This document shows, piece by piece, positions 17,570 to 25,838 of a DNA stretch of 64,000 nucleotides. This stretch comes from Maribacter stanieri. GTDB taxonomy: Bacteria > Bacteroidota > Bacteroidia > Flavobacteriales > Flavobacteriaceae. Under the pieces are notes generated by a model. That model did not search any database and was not told the origin of the DNA. It was given only the letters and a program-made list of their open reading frames with translations. How positions within the stretch are numbered: position 1 is the first letter of the stretch; the number at the start of each line of letters is the position of its first letter. The position numbers were made by a program, and so were the translations under genes. The DNA lies in NCBI RefSeq assembly GCF_900112245.1, contig NZ_FOYX01000004.1:1-64000 (forward strand). The letters are read 5' to 3'.

Positions 17570-19012
17570 ATGAAACATATAAAATATATAATTTTTGCCG
17601 TAACAGTGTCCGTTTTTGTTTCCTGTGATACTGAAGAATTTTTAAATCCATTGCCTGATACTGCGGTTGCCGTAGATGGGTTCTTTCAATCTGACGATGA
17701 TGTGTTGTCTGGCGTGTATGGTATTTATGATGCTCTTCAAGGAGTAAATAGTAATACTGTGTCAAATATTGGAGATGCAAATAGAGGCGTGCAGTTTGAG
17801 CATCTTCTAACAGAACACCGTACAGATAATACTAGAAATGCAACACTTGAAGGTTCAAAGGCTGATTTTCACAGGTATGTTGTAAATGCTAATAATGTTG
17901 AGTCTGAAGATTATTATGCTTCTATGTATGAAGTTATTTTTAGAGCTAACAACATCTTAGATTTTATAGATGTTGCCGATGAAAGCAACCAGGCAAGATA
18001 TACTGCCGAAGCAAAATTTTTAAGAGCTTATGCTTATTTTAAATTAGTTAGAATGTTTGGTGCCGTGCCATTAGTTACTTCAGTAGTAGGTCCTACGGAT
18101 AATGAATCTCTTTTTACTAGAATTCCAGAAGCACAAGTTTACGATCAAATCATAGTTGATTTGGAAGAAGCTGCTAGTGTTTTAGATAATTCTTCAAAAT
18201 CAAGAGCGTCAAAAGCGGCAGCGCAAGGTATCTTGGCAAAAGTTTATTTGTCATTGGATAGTCCCGACTACACTGCTGCACAGCAATTATGTGAGTCTAT
18301 TATTAATAGTTCTAATTTTGCTTTAGAAGGTAATTTTCGTGACGTTTTTTATAATGAATTGAATGACGAAATTATTTTTGCTGTTCAATATGAAACAGGA
18401 AATAGTGCTGAAAGTCAAAGTTTTTCATCAGAATTCACTTCTTCAACACGAGCTGGTTCAGAAGATGGTCAAAACATAGTCAATGAAAATTTAGTTTTAG
18501 ACTTCGCTGCATATGGCGGTAATAGAACAGCTGAATCGTATGTTACTTTTGGAACATCAAACGAAGTAATTAAATTTTTGCCTGAAGGGTCTGATATCAC
18601 AACTTCACCACCTTCTTATGGTTCAAGTGCCCGTGATGCTGGAAACGATTACATTGCTCTACGTTATGCAGATGTACTTTTAATGCATGTAGAAGCGATA
18701 TTGGCAGGTGGTGCATCAACAACAAGCGCTGCGGCATTAGCTTCTTTCCAAGCGGTTAGGGATAGAGCAGGGTTAACAGCAACTGTTTCTACAATTACAA
18801 AAGAAGATCTTTTAGTTGAAAGAAGAGTAGAATTAGCATTTGAGAATCAGCGTTGGTTCGATTTACTTAGGTTCGGTGTTGCTGAATCTGTTTTAAGTGC
18901 TCATTCTGCAGAAATGGGATATGTATTTGATGCAAGAAAATTGTTATTGCCTATTCCTGCAAGAGAAATAAATATAAGCGGAGGTCTTTTAACACAAAAC
19001 CCGGGATATTAA
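17570..19012 (+). CDS. SusD-like nutrient-binding lipoprotein
   Basis: A 480-residue RagB/SusD-family lipoprotein. The signal peptide ends in a lipobox with Cys19 (FVSCDTEEF), and the acidic residues after Cys fit Bacteroidota surface export. TPR-like helical segments are visible in FLRAYAYFKLVRMFGAVPLVT, and the C-terminal LLVERRVELAFENQRWFDLLRFG and LPIPAREI are typical. It forms the bind-and-lid complex with the SusC partner encoded just upstream and presumably binds alginate oligosaccharide. Confidence 0.95.
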   Translation: MKHIKYIIFAVTVSVFVSCDTEEFLNPLPDTAVAVDGFFQSDDDVLSGVYGIYDALQGVNSNTVSNIGDANRGVQFEHLLTEHRTDNTRNATLEGSKADFHRYVVNANNVESEDYYASMYEVIFRANNILDFIDVADESNQARYTAEAKFLRAYAYFKLVRMFGAVPLVTSVVGPTDNESLFTRIPEAQVYDQIIVDLEEAASVLDNSSKSRASKAAAQGILAKVYLSLDSPDYTAAQQLCESIINSSNFALEGNFRDVFYNELNDEIIFAVQYETGNSAESQSFSSEFTSSTRAGSEDGQNIVNENLVLDFAAYGGNRTAESYVTFGTSNEVIKFLPEGSDITTSPPSYGSSARDAGNDYIALRYADVLLMHVEAILAGGASTTSAAALASFQAVRDRAGLTATVSTITKEDLLVERRVELAFENQRWFDLLRFGVAESVLSAHSAEMGYVFDARKLLLPIPAREINISGGLLTQNPGY

Positions 19013-19033
19013 ATTTTAAAAACTTTTTAAACT

Positions 19034-19855
19034 ATGAAAAATAAACAAAATATTTTCCGTAAAACAACCTTGTTGCTCTTTAGTATAGTTGTTACAAGTT
19101 CTTTTGTTGGTTGTGTTGGTTCTGATACTTTTAGAGACGATTTACCAGATTCTAACTCTAAGGTAGATACTATATTTCCAGAAGCCAATTTTGATTATAC
19201 TGCAGATCAAACAGATTTTACAATAATAAATTTTACAGACCTTTCTACAGAGGCTTCGTCTTATGCGTGGGATTTTGGAGGTGGAGCTACCTCAACAGAT
19301 CGCGATCCATCTTTTCAGTTTCCAGGTGAAGGAACATTCCCTGTTACCTTAGTTTCTAGCGATGGAAATGGCGAAACTTCGACTGTTACAATAAACGTTG
19401 AAGTTGTAGATGAACTAGTGGCAGCTTTTCAATGTCCAGATTTTCTATGTGATCCAAGAACACCTTGGGCAGGAGAAGATAGAGGAACAACAAGTTCTTA
19501 CTCTGCAAGTTCTTCACCAACGCCACCAGAAGGAAATGGTGCTGCTAAACTAAGTAGTAGTTCAAATTTTCTTGACCAAAGTATTCGTGTGGTTGCTGGT
19601 GCAACATATGAAGTAACATTTTGGTATGTAAGTAAAACAACAGGTTCTTCTGCAGGTACACTTTTAATCGAAGATGCTGATACTGGAGATGATTTCCTCA
19701 ATCAAGCTATTCCGTTAACAGACCAAGCTTCAGCATATGTGCAAACTTCATTTTCATTTACCACAGGTGATGAAACGGAGAACATGAGATTTAATATTGA
19801 ATATGCAGGTACTGAATGTAGATTTTCTAAAATTAGTATCGATAGACTTAATTAA
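19034..19855 (+). CDS. PKD-domain surface lipoprotein, probable glycan-binding
   Basis: A 273-residue lipoprotein with Cys27 (FVGCVGSD). Residues about 48-125 form a PKD domain (SSYAWDFGGGATSTDRDP, GTFPVTLVSSDGNG). The C-terminal part (about 130-273) resembles a jelly-roll carbohydrate-binding module: GAAKLSSSSNFLDQSI, then VVAGATYEVTFWYV and ending in a Ser/Asp-rich strand. Placed third, right after susD, it occupies the usual place of a surface glycan-binding protein (SusE/SusF role). I do not recognise a specific family for the C-terminal domain. Alginate binding is inferred from context. Confidence 0.75.
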   Translation: MKNKQNIFRKTTLLLFSIVVTSSFVGCVGSDTFRDDLPDSNSKVDTIFPEANFDYTADQTDFTIINFTDLSTEASSYAWDFGGGATSTDRDPSFQFPGEGTFPVTLVSSDGNGETSTVTINVEVVDELVAAFQCPDFLCDPRTPWAGEDRGTTSSYSASSSPTPPEGNGAAKLSSSSNFLDQSIRVVAGATYEVTFWYVSKTTGSSAGTLLIEDADTGDDFLNQAIPLTDQASAYVQTSFSFTTGDETENMRFNIEYAGTECRFSKISIDRLN

Positions 19856-19872
19856 CTAAAGACCTTGAAATA

Positions 19873-19922
19873 GTAATTTAAAAATGTGTTTGCATTTAGG
19901 TATAGCCCCATTTTTAAATTAC
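19873..19922 (+). other. Long-range hairpin between the two binding-protein genes
   Basis: GTAATTTAAAAATG (19873-19886) and its perfect complement (19909-19922) form a 14-bp stem with a 22-base loop in the 163-bp gap. There is no T-run, so it is more likely an mRNA stability or processing element than a terminator. Confidence 0.4.
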
Positions 19923-20018
19923 GCATCAAGGAATCATGTATACGCTTATGCCGAGAAGACTAAGGTTTAATTACCAAAGTCATTTTAGCAGAAACTAAAA
20001 AATAAAAAATAAAATATT

Positions 20019-21461
20019 ATGAGTTTAATAAAAAAAGGAATAAGTGCCTTGTTGTTTACTGGCCTTATTATGTCATGTGATGACGACGGGTTTGAGCCAA
20101 TTGAGCCAGTTGATTCATCGGGAGGGTCTATTGAAAGTGTATTTTCAAGTTTTGATGTTTCTACCGGCGGAGATGGCACTATTGTTACAGTAAAGCCATT
20201 ATCTGTTGGCGTTGATTCTTACGTAATCGATTTTGGAGATGGTAGTACTCCTGCTACTGCTCTTCAAGGAGAATCTGTAACATATGATTATCCTAATGTA
20301 GAAGCTTCGGCAGATTATACTATTACTGTAACTACAAAAGCAGCTGGTCAAAGTGATCTTACAAAAACGGAAGATATTACAGTAGAGCATACAGTACAAT
20401 CTATTGATAATGCTCCTGCATCGCCAGAGTTTAAAAGATATAATTTGTTGAACATTTTTACTGATGCTAGTTCGGTTGGATCAGCAGGTACCGGTGGTAA
20501 AGCCGTGGTTTTGGAATCTGGAAATAACTTAATTGAATTTTCTAGGCTACACAGTGATACAGGAGTATTTGCATTGAGTGATGAAGTTGTTACTGCTGAT
20601 GCTTTTTACAGCGAAGTGGGTTCTAACAACATTCATTTTGATGTTTATTCTGAGTTTGCGACAGGAATTGATAAGCTGAAAATAACTTTGGTAGACAGTA
20701 CTAATTCTACTAGTCATGTAATTGATAATTTAGATTTAACAGATGGTGAATGGACGGGTATAGATTTGGATTTAGCTACAGATTTTTCATCTCCAGTTAC
20801 TCAATTTAAAACTATTCTTTTTGAATTAGGAAGCACAGGTACAGCAAATGATCACGCAACTATAACTGTTGATAATATTTATATGTCAAGAATGACCGGT
20901 TCAACTATTTTAAATGGTGATTTTGAAGATGGTCAAGATTTCTGGAAATGGTCAACATTTACAGATGGGGAAACAAATCCTTTTGGTTCTAGTTCGGATG
21001 GTTCTAACCAAGATTATGATGGTGTTGATACAGGAAGCAAGACAAGAGGAGCAAAATGGTCTTCTAGTCAATCTGGTGGGGAGTTTAGAACTGCTAGTTC
21101 TAGATACGCATATCAAGAACTTAACTTGGTTCCTGGAGCTGATTATATTTTAGAGTATCAATATGCAATAAAAGATGATAGCGGCACTGATCCAATTGGC
21201 GGAAGAAGAGTTGTAGGATTAATTTTAGACGGACAATACGATGATGGAGCTGATGCAGTTGATAATATTGGTGACAACCTAGGATTTAATGAAGGGTTTG
21301 TAGCTGAAGGTAAATTTTCAGATACAACTGACGGTGCAGGTACATTAGTACAGATTCCATTTACAGCTAATTCTAGTGGTGAAATTGCCATTATGTTCTA
21401 TGCTGTTACTCCAAAAGATGCGTTTGTAGATAATGTAAAAGTACGTTCAGTAAACCCATAA
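20019..21461 (+). CDS. Multidomain surface lipoprotein, probable glycan-binding
   Basis: A 480-residue lipoprotein with Cys20 (LIMSCDDDGFEPIE), the acidic run after Cys pointing to surface exposure. An N-terminal PKD-like domain (about 45-130; VIDFGDGSTPA) is followed by two beta-rich modules: about 140-300 (ends ATITVDNIYMSR) and about 303-480 (starts ILNGDFEDGQDFWKW, ends DAFVDNVKVRS), both resembling CBM4/9-type jelly rolls. No catalytic motif is evident. The gene sits directly before the PL7 lyases. A role in holding alginate at the cell surface is likely, but the domain assignment needs a profile search. Confidence 0.72.
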   Translation: MSLIKKGISALLFTGLIMSCDDDGFEPIEPVDSSGGSIESVFSSFDVSTGGDGTIVTVKPLSVGVDSYVIDFGDGSTPATALQGESVTYDYPNVEASADYTITVTTKAAGQSDLTKTEDITVEHTVQSIDNAPASPEFKRYNLLNIFTDASSVGSAGTGGKAVVLESGNNLIEFSRLHSDTGVFALSDEVVTADAFYSEVGSNNIHFDVYSEFATGIDKLKITLVDSTNSTSHVIDNLDLTDGEWTGIDLDLATDFSSPVTQFKTILFELGSTGTANDHATITVDNIYMSRMTGSTILNGDFEDGQDFWKWSTFTDGETNPFGSSSDGSNQDYDGVDTGSKTRGAKWSSSQSGGEFRTASSRYAYQELNLVPGADYILEYQYAIKDDSGTDPIGGRRVVGLILDGQYDDGADAVDNIGDNLGFNEGFVAEGKFSDTTDGAGTLVQIPFTANSSGEIAIMFYAVTPKDAFVDNVKVRSVNP

Positions 21462-21470
21462 TTTAATAGA

Positions 21471-22379
21471 ATGTTGAATAACCGAAGAGAAATATTAGTA
21501 TGTATAGTAATACTGTTTCTGTCTGTTAACGCTATTTCTCAAAACCAGAGAAGTAGTGTTACAGAATCGGATTTAAAAATGAAAAAATCAAGAAAAAAAA
21601 AGAAGGTCAAGCTTCCAAACATTGATTTAAGTAATTGGAAAGTGACCATACCGGAAGGAAAGGGAAAAGGAGGGGCAATTAGTGTAGAACCGCCAGCAAT
21701 TTTGGATTATGCCAAAAATGAGACGTTAAAACCTTATATGTACAATGATTCTACAAAAGGAGCAATTACTTTTTATGCATATCCTACCTCTGCTACTACC
21801 GCTAATACAAAATACTCTAGATCAGAACTTAGGGAGCAATTGGTGCCTGGTGATGATAACTTTAACTGGACATTTAAGCAAGGAGGGACTTTAAAAGCAA
21901 AACTTTCTGTAGATGATGTTTCTCGGGATAAAAGTGGTAAATATCATAAGGTTATTATTTTACAGATACATGGTAGATTAACAAATGAACAACGAGATTT
22001 AATTGACCAAAAAGATAATAACGCGCCACCGGTATTAAAAATATACTGGCAAAATGGTAAAATAAGAGTCAAAACTAAAAAACTAAAAAATACCGAAGTA
22101 AATTCTATAGGAATATTGCATGAAGAAGCTTGGACAGATGATGAAGGATTTAATTTTGAACAGGAAGTAGGATTCAGAAAGTTTCAAATCGAAATAAAAG
22201 TAACCGATGGTAAATTGGTTGTTAGTTTAAACAAAACGGAATTTGCAATATATGATGACTTTAACATGAAGCGTTGGGGCATATTTGAGAATTACTTCAA
22301 AGCTGGAAATTATTTTCAAAGCAGGGATGAGGGATCTTTTGCTAAAGTTAGTTTTTACGAACTAGAAGTGGAACATTAA
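21471..22379 (+). CDS. Alginate lyase, polysaccharide lyase family 7 (secreted)
   Basis: A 302-residue enzyme cutting alginate by beta-elimination. The three conserved PL7 segments are present: SRSELREQ (116-123), QIH (165-167) and YFKAGNY (275-281), giving catalytic Gln165, His167, Tyr281 and Arg121. An Ile in QIH is usually linked to activity on guluronate-containing blocks. A signal peptide (residues 1-24, ending NAISQ) has no lipobox Cys. A very basic linker (KMKKSRKKKKVKLP) precedes the catalytic domain. No T9SS C-terminal domain is seen. It forms a tandem pair with the next gene, 12 bp downstream, clearly a paralogue. Confidence 0.93.
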   Translation: MLNNRREILVCIVILFLSVNAISQNQRSSVTESDLKMKKSRKKKKVKLPNIDLSNWKVTIPEGKGKGGAISVEPPAILDYAKNETLKPYMYNDSTKGAITFYAYPTSATTANTKYSRSELREQLVPGDDNFNWTFKQGGTLKAKLSVDDVSRDKSGKYHKVIILQIHGRLTNEQRDLIDQKDNNAPPVLKIYWQNGKIRVKTKKLKNTEVNSIGILHEEAWTDDEGFNFEQEVGFRKFQIEIKVTDGKLVVSLNKTEFAIYDDFNMKRWGIFENYFKAGNYFQSRDEGSFAKVSFYELEVEH

Positions 22380-22391
22380 TAGCGTTGGTAA

Positions 22392-23372
22392 ATGACATTT
22401 AAAACTATATTTTTTAATTTAAAGAGGTTTGCAAGTGCCGGTATACTTGAATTTATGTTGGTTTTTAGCTTTTTGAGTTGTGATAGTTCCTCTGATATTA
22501 TTGAAGATGAAGTTGAGCAGGAGGTTAATAAACAAGAAGAAGTGGAAGAAGAAGAGGAGATTGAAGAAGAAATTATAGTAGAGGAAGAAATTGTTAAAGT
22601 AGAAGGCGAAGATTATTTCTTGCCATATATTGATTTAAGTAATTGGAAAGTTACATTGCCAATTGGCAGTCCAGATGAAGTAGAGCCGCCGGAAATTTTA
22701 GATTATGCCACTGATGAACGATTATTTCCTTATATGTATAATGATTCTACAGATGGTTCTTTAGTATTTTATACTTCACCGGGTTCTTCAACCGCTAATT
22801 CGTCATATTCAAGAACTGAATTAAGAGAGCAAATAGTACCTGGTAGTAATAGTACAAATTGGACTTTTGCTGGGGGTGGTCGTATGAAAGGAGTATTGTC
22901 TGTTCCAGAAATTACAACCGATGTAAATGGTGAATATCATAGAACATTAGTAATGCAAATTCACGGTAGACTAACTAATGAACAGCGAGATTTAATTGGG
23001 GAAGACGATAACAATGCCCCTCCGGTATTAAAAGTATATTGGCAGAAAGGAAAAGTTAGAGTACTGACCAAAAAGCTTAAAAATGAAGATTCTACCAGCG
23101 AAGAAATATTACACACGGATGCTTGGGAAGATAATGAAGGCTATATTTTTTCAGAAGAAATAGGGTCTAGCAAATTTACCTTAGAGATTATTGCATCCAG
23201 TGGTAGGTTAGAAGTTATTTTGAATGACACAGACTCTGTAGTTTATGAAGATATCCATATGGAAAAATGGAGTGTTTTCGAGAATTATTTTAAAGCAGGT
23301 AATTATTTACAGACCTTAGATATTGGCGCATCTGCCAAAGTTAAATATTACGAATTAGAAGTAACACATTAG
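22392..23372 (+). CDS. Alginate lyase, polysaccharide lyase family 7 (lipoprotein)
   Basis: A 326-residue paralogue of the preceding lyase. PL7 motifs: SRTELREQ (140-147), QIH (189-191) and YFKAGNY (299-305). Unlike its neighbour it has a lipobox with Cys30 (FSFLSCDSSSD) and a strongly acidic Glu-rich linker (about 36-70) before the catalytic domain, so it should be anchored to the outer membrane, probably facing outward. The signal peptide is slightly unusual in carrying Glu20 in its hydrophobic half. The two lyases share long stretches such as HGRLTNEQRDLI and NNAPPVLK, showing a recent tandem duplication with re-targeting. Confidence 0.92.
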   Translation: MTFKTIFFNLKRFASAGILEFMLVFSFLSCDSSSDIIEDEVEQEVNKQEEVEEEEEIEEEIIVEEEIVKVEGEDYFLPYIDLSNWKVTLPIGSPDEVEPPEILDYATDERLFPYMYNDSTDGSLVFYTSPGSSTANSSYSRTELREQIVPGSNSTNWTFAGGGRMKGVLSVPEITTDVNGEYHRTLVMQIHGRLTNEQRDLIGEDDNNAPPVLKVYWQKGKVRVLTKKLKNEDSTSEEILHTDAWEDNEGYIFSEEIGSSKFTLEIIASSGRLEVILNDTDSVVYEDIHMEKWSVFENYFKAGNYLQTLDIGASAKVKYYELEVTH

Positions 23373-23434
23373 TGTTAAACGATTAATATACCTAGTAAAA
23401 ATAAGAAAGTTGTTTGAGTTAGATTTGTTGAAAT

Positions 23435-23468
23435 GAATTTACTGGCCTGTTATAGGTCAGTAAATTTC
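23435..23468 (+). other. Hairpin after the lyase genes
   Basis: AATTTACTGGCCT (23436-23448) pairs with AGGTCAGTAAATT (23454-23466) with one G-U pair and a five-base loop. It sits between the second lyase and the GntR gene. It lacks a T-run, so it may be an mRNA 3'-end stabiliser or a regulator-binding dyad rather than an intrinsic terminator. Confidence 0.45.
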
Positions 23469-23597
23469 ATAAGCATTGAAATCTAATAATTTAAAATTTG
23501 CGATGTTAAGAATAGAGTTTACTCTTGTAGTTAACGATATATTAAATCTTAACTCATGTTTTTTTGCCAACCAAGTTTCTTTTAAAGCAAGCTATAT

Positions 23598-24305
23598 ATG
23601 AAATTAGAAATCCTCACAAGGACAGAAAATCAAGAAATACATAATGAGATTATAGTACAGTTAAGAGATTTAATGAATAATAAAAATCTTGAACCTGGTG
23701 ATAAACTACCGTCAGAAAGAATGCTTTCCGACAAATTCGGAGTAAGTAGAAGTAGTGTTCGAGAAGCAATTCAAAAATTAGAATTCTATGGAATTTTAAT
23801 ATCAAAACCTCAAAGTGGAACCTTTGTCGCAGATATAGGTCAGGTTGCTATGAACGGAATGGTCAATGATATTTTACGCTTAGAAGAACCTGATTTTAAA
23901 TCATTAGTAGAAACTAGAATTCTTTTAGAACTAAAAACAGTAAGACTTGCTGCTAGAAGAAGAACTGAAAATGATCTAAAACAGTTGAAAAACGCATTGG
24001 ATGCTTATCGTAAAAAAGTGGAAAACGAGGAAGATGCCGTTCAAGAAGATTTATTATTTCATTTGGCAATTGCAAAAGCAAGTGGTAATAGTACAATGAA
24101 CACTTTTATGTTAATAATCACGCCCGAAATATTGACCAATTTTGAAAAGTACCATGTATGTGATAAAAATATGGCATTTAGGGGTATTCAAGAGCATCAA
24201 GATATCTTCGATGCTATTAAAGAACAGAACCCCCAACTAGCAAAAGAAAAGATGAAAGTTCATTTTAAGAACCTATATCAATATTGCTATAATTTGAAAC
24301 CTTAG
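23598..24305 (+). CDS. GntR-family regulator, FadR subfamily
   Basis: A 235-residue transcription factor. The N-terminal winged helix contains DKLPSERMLSDKFGVSRSSVREAIQKL segments typical of GntR (about 33-80), with GTFV closing the wing. The C-terminal FCD ligand-binding domain (about 95-230) has the helical pattern and polar/His residues (LLFHLAIAKASGN, EHQDIFDAI) that bind a metal and a small organic acid. It probably controls the alginate locus through the paired TGGTAAACCA sites at 14088-14130. The effector is likely a uronate-derived metabolite, inferred from family and context. It lies 225 bp after the lyases and 105 bp before the transporter gene. Confidence 0.9.
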   Translation: MKLEILTRTENQEIHNEIIVQLRDLMNNKNLEPGDKLPSERMLSDKFGVSRSSVREAIQKLEFYGILISKPQSGTFVADIGQVAMNGMVNDILRLEEPDFKSLVETRILLELKTVRLAARRRTENDLKQLKNALDAYRKKVENEEDAVQEDLLFHLAIAKASGNSTMNTFMLIITPEILTNFEKYHVCDKNMAFRGIQEHQDIFDAIKEQNPQLAKEKMKVHFKNLYQYCYNLKP

Positions 24306-24410
24306 CAGATTACCGAATTTGTAGGTGCTAAAGTTTAACGGATGCTGTTTTTACAAAGGAGAATATAATTCTTATGTTTTCGGCAATATCCAAACCAAAA
24401 GAATACATAA

Positions 24411-25682
24411 ATGAGTAACTCGACAAGCCCTTCAATCTGGAAAAAAATAATAGCGTTAGTATTGGCTTTTGGACCAGGTATTTTTGCAATTGGCTATACC
24501 ATTGGTACCGGAAGTGTTACTTCTATGATTGTTGCTGGTAGTACTTATGGCATGCTGTTATTATGGGTATTATTACTAAGTTGTATTTTCTCGGGATTAC
24601 TAATGTACGCTTATGGGAATTTTGCCTTGGTTACAGGTGAAACTGCTTTGTATGCATTTAAGAAGCATTTAAAATGGGGTAAGCTCATCGCAATTCTTAT
24701 AATTCTAGGAATCTCTTTTGGTCAATGGAATTCGTTGATGGGTATTCTTGGTATTTCTGCTAATATTATTTATGAAATATTTTTAATTTACTTTCCATAC
24801 ATAGCAGACTTTAAATATGAAGCTGTATTAATAATTGCAATTACTGTCATAGCTGTATTTTATGGTTTGTTGATGGTCGGTAAGTATGCCTTTTTTGAAA
24901 AAATATTGGTGATATTCGTTACTATAATGGGGCTTTCTTTTATTATTTCCCTATTTATGGTTTATCCTTTACCGATAGAAGTGGTAAAAGGTTTGGTGCC
25001 AACAATACCAAAAGTTGAAGGAGGTCAAATGATGGTTGCGGCATTTGTAGGCACAACTATGGCTGCGGCAACTTTTCTTTCTAGGCCACTATTTGTAAAA
25101 GGAAAAGGTTGGACAATAAAAAACCGTAGTCAGCAAAAAAAAGATGCAATTATTGCAGCGACTCTTGTGTTTTTTATTAGTGCATCTGTAATGGCTGTGG
25201 CGTGTGGGGCATTGTTTCATCAAGGGCAACCTGTAACTAAGGTACTAGATATGGTAAATACGTTAGAACCTGTAGCAGGTAAATTTGCTTTGACTCTTTT
25301 CTTTTTTGGAACTTTAAGTGCAGGTTTATCTTCAATATTTCCTTGTTTACTAATTGCCCCAATTTTATTGGCAGACTATCAATCGGGAGAATTGGATACT
25401 AATTCAAAACAATTTAGAATTATTACGGCAATAGCATGTGTGTTTGCCTTGATTGTTCCTGTATATGGTGCAAATCCTATAGAAATGCAAATACTCTCGC
25501 AAGTGTTTAATGTATTTGTATTACCATTAGTGATTTTGGGTATTATACTTTTAATAAACAACAAAAAATTAATGATTAATTACAAAGCAACTATTTGGCT
25601 TAATATCGGATTATTTGCAGCATTATTCTTTTCATGCGTTATTTCTTATAATGGGGTTATGGCGCTATTCGACTATTTTTAA
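24411..25682 (+). CDS. Nramp-fold transporter lacking metal-site motifs
   Basis: A 423-residue inner-membrane protein with about 11-12 hydrophobic helices. It resembles the Nramp family in helix 1 (FGPGIFAIGYTIGTGS), the helix 2-3 region (ALVTGETALYAF) and the helix 6 region (FVGTTMAAATFLSRPLFVKGKGW). The two sequences that bind metal in Nramp proteins, DPGN in helix 1 and MPH in helix 6, are both absent (TIGTGS and TMAAAT stand there). It is therefore unlikely to be an ordinary Mn/Fe importer. Being last in the alginate locus, it may carry an organic substrate such as an uronate product or a co-factor ion for the pathway; this is inference. Confidence 0.7.
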   Translation: MSNSTSPSIWKKIIALVLAFGPGIFAIGYTIGTGSVTSMIVAGSTYGMLLLWVLLLSCIFSGLLMYAYGNFALVTGETALYAFKKHLKWGKLIAILIILGISFGQWNSLMGILGISANIIYEIFLIYFPYIADFKYEAVLIIAITVIAVFYGLLMVGKYAFFEKILVIFVTIMGLSFIISLFMVYPLPIEVVKGLVPTIPKVEGGQMMVAAFVGTTMAAATFLSRPLFVKGKGWTIKNRSQQKKDAIIAATLVFFISASVMAVACGALFHQGQPVTKVLDMVNTLEPVAGKFALTLFFFGTLSAGLSSIFPCLLIAPILLADYQSGELDTNSKQFRIITAIACVFALIVPVYGANPIEMQILSQVFNVFVLPLVILGIILLINNKKLMINYKATIWLNIGLFAALFFSCVISYNGVMALFDYF

Positions 25683-25715
25683 TTTTATGCATTACTATTA
25701 AAATAGGATTAGTAG

Positions 25716-25723
25716 TATCTTTG
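25716..25723 (+). promoter_or_regulatory. Promoter element of tRNA-Val(GAC)
   Basis: TATCTTTG fits TAnnTTTG and lies about 22 bases before the mature tRNA. No clear TTG is seen at the minus-33 distance. Confidence 0.45.
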
Positions 25724-25744
25724 TTCCCTTAATGATAATTTAAG

Positions 25745-25819
25745 GGGATATTAGCTCAGTTGGTTTAGAGCGCTGCCTTGACAGGGCAGAGGTCACCGGT
25801 TCGAATCCAGTATATCCCA
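25745..25819 (+). tRNA. tRNA-Val (anticodon GAC)
   Basis: A complete cloverleaf: acceptor GGGATAT/ATATCCC, D arm AGCTCAGTTGGTTTAGAGC, anticodon stem CTGCC/GGCAG with loop TTGACAG (anticodon GAC), T arm CCGGTTCGAATCCAG and discriminator A; CCA not encoded. It marks the right edge of the alginate locus and shares 15 identical bases (GGTTCGAATCCAGTA) with the tRNA-Val(TAC) at the left edge. It is convergent with murF, 19 bases away. Confidence 0.95.
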
Positions 25820-25838
25820 CTCGTCTTTTAAGAATAGT

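Noticed and set aside
17412-17780. 122-codon minus-strand frame across the susC-susD junction
   Set aside because: It is antisense to two well-supported genes and its His/Gln/Tyr-rich translation is a typical shadow of coding DNA.
22380-22400. TTGGTAAATGAC just before the second lyase gene, similar to the GntR operator
   Set aside because: Only one half of the dyad is present and the gene is within an operon, 12 bp after the previous stop.
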